From Theodoxus fluviatilis (lineage: Eukaryota > Mollusca > Gastropoda > Cycloneritida > Neritidae), in the NCBI GenBank assembly GCA_034096865.1, contig JAWQFJ010001194.1, positions 107,535 to 135,034 of the forward strand: a stretch of 27,500 nucleotides of DNA, written 5' to 3'. The translations under genes and the position numbers were made by a program. The notes under the pieces are model-generated. The model ran no database searches and had not been told where the DNA came from. It worked only from the letters and a program-made list of their open reading frames with translations. This document shows, piece by piece, positions 26,830 through 27,500 of this stretch. The number at the start of each line of letters is the position of its first letter. Position 1 is the stretch's first letter.

Positions 26830-27500
26830 AGGCAATTAAATTTCACTGTAAGACTTCCGCAGCCAGGCGTCACTCTGTCCACTAAAAAGCGCAGACCCTG
26901 TGTGCTCACGACGTTGTCCTACTTCTGCAACTTGAACCCAGCAATGGAGTTACGCTTATGAGAGGGATGTTTAAAATAGAAACGACGTTTCTGACATCTG
27001 TACATTTTGCCCGAATTATATTATAAAAGTGTAATTCCCCGCCCCATATTTACATCATGACTCATATTTGGCTGCAGAATTTTGTCCAAGTTACATTCCG
27101 TCCTGGATCAATTCTGTGACTTGTGCATTTCTTGTTTCTGAAGCTTCAGCAACAAGTCTCTGTGGCAGTTTATAAGTGGCACCGGAGTGGTCCGTCCCAA
27201 GGTACAGAATATGTTTTGTCTGCATTGCGAGTTTGTCACCATTTGCTGAATAATCTATGGCATGCTATGAACATGTGATATACTACTTGAACAATCTGAA
27301 TACAGAAATTATTAAATGCTGTTTCTGCATTTGTGAGTTGTAGACAAAGTAGCTGTAGTTAACTTTAGTTTGAAAAAATTTGTTCAAAGCTTAAATGATT
27401 AAAACATGACACTTACTGTTTCTTTATCTTTTTAAAAATCAGACAAGTTACACTTTTAAAAAGTTTGATCTTTTAATGTGAATCAGGAGGTGATGAATGA
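26830..27500. other. no recognisable gene
   Basis: AT-rich sequence with no long open frame, terminal repeat or RNA feature recognised. Confidence 0.5.

Overview
This is a eukaryotic, almost certainly invertebrate animal, window. The dispersed repeats (a TCAAGGTCA-rich element, a 'gtctgtctgtcccgactta' repeat, tRNA-derived SINE pieces, CR1-type LINEs) look molluscan, most likely from a marine gastropod. That placement rests on memory of repeat styles, not on a search. There is one convincing host gene. Nearly everything else is transposable elements, many nested inside one another, plus simple repeats and stretches with no recognisable gene.

Layout: 1-175 is a trinucleotide repeat. 1691-4090 is a decayed CR1-like LINE on the minus strand with a PHD-finger ORF1 and the endonuclease half of ORF2. 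4398-5915 is a dispersed repeat (D) carrying two insertions. 6030-6665 is a LINE reverse-transcriptase fragment split by a small DNA transposon with a clean target duplication. 6897-7323 holds repeats A and B. 8102-8532 (minus) is a frameshifted acidic ORF. 8738-9360 is repeat C, split by a TTAA-type MITE. 9491-9670 is a short exon-like coding piece, followed by a SINE that is split by the TCAAGGTCA element. 10808-11571 holds two palindromic elements. 11779-12081 is another copy of A, containing a 29-bp palindrome. 12483-13092 is a fold-back element with a perfect 9-bp target duplication.

13987-16246 is the host-gene block: very few CpGs, a probable splice acceptor at 14520-14521, and an ORF at 14583-16130 for a 515-residue protein with six C2H2 zinc fingers. 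Its 3' side has two further decayed fingers beyond the stop and then a 5'-truncated LINE tail (16247-16790). 17266-19328 holds a SINE, a 618-bp fold-back, repeat C again and a Harbinger-like MITE. 19340-20640 is CpG-poor with no gene recognised. A hAT-like element (20980-24261) splits a reverse copy of repeat A and contains a poly-C minisatellite, long CA and GA tracts, a nested inverted-repeat element (22265-24185) and a second poly-C MITE. 24610-26829 is a second copy of repeat D, interrupted by a palindromic mini-element that is itself interrupted by a CR1-like LINE with an open RT frame.

The most notable signals are the nested insertions whose empty sites can be read from paralogous copies, the tiny palindrome flanked by different 7-bp direct repeats at two loci, the zinc-finger gene with eight SUMO-type motifs and a shortened finger array, and a transposon carrying about a dozen nuclear-receptor-like half-sites. 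No operon, CRISPR array or complete RNA gene was seen.
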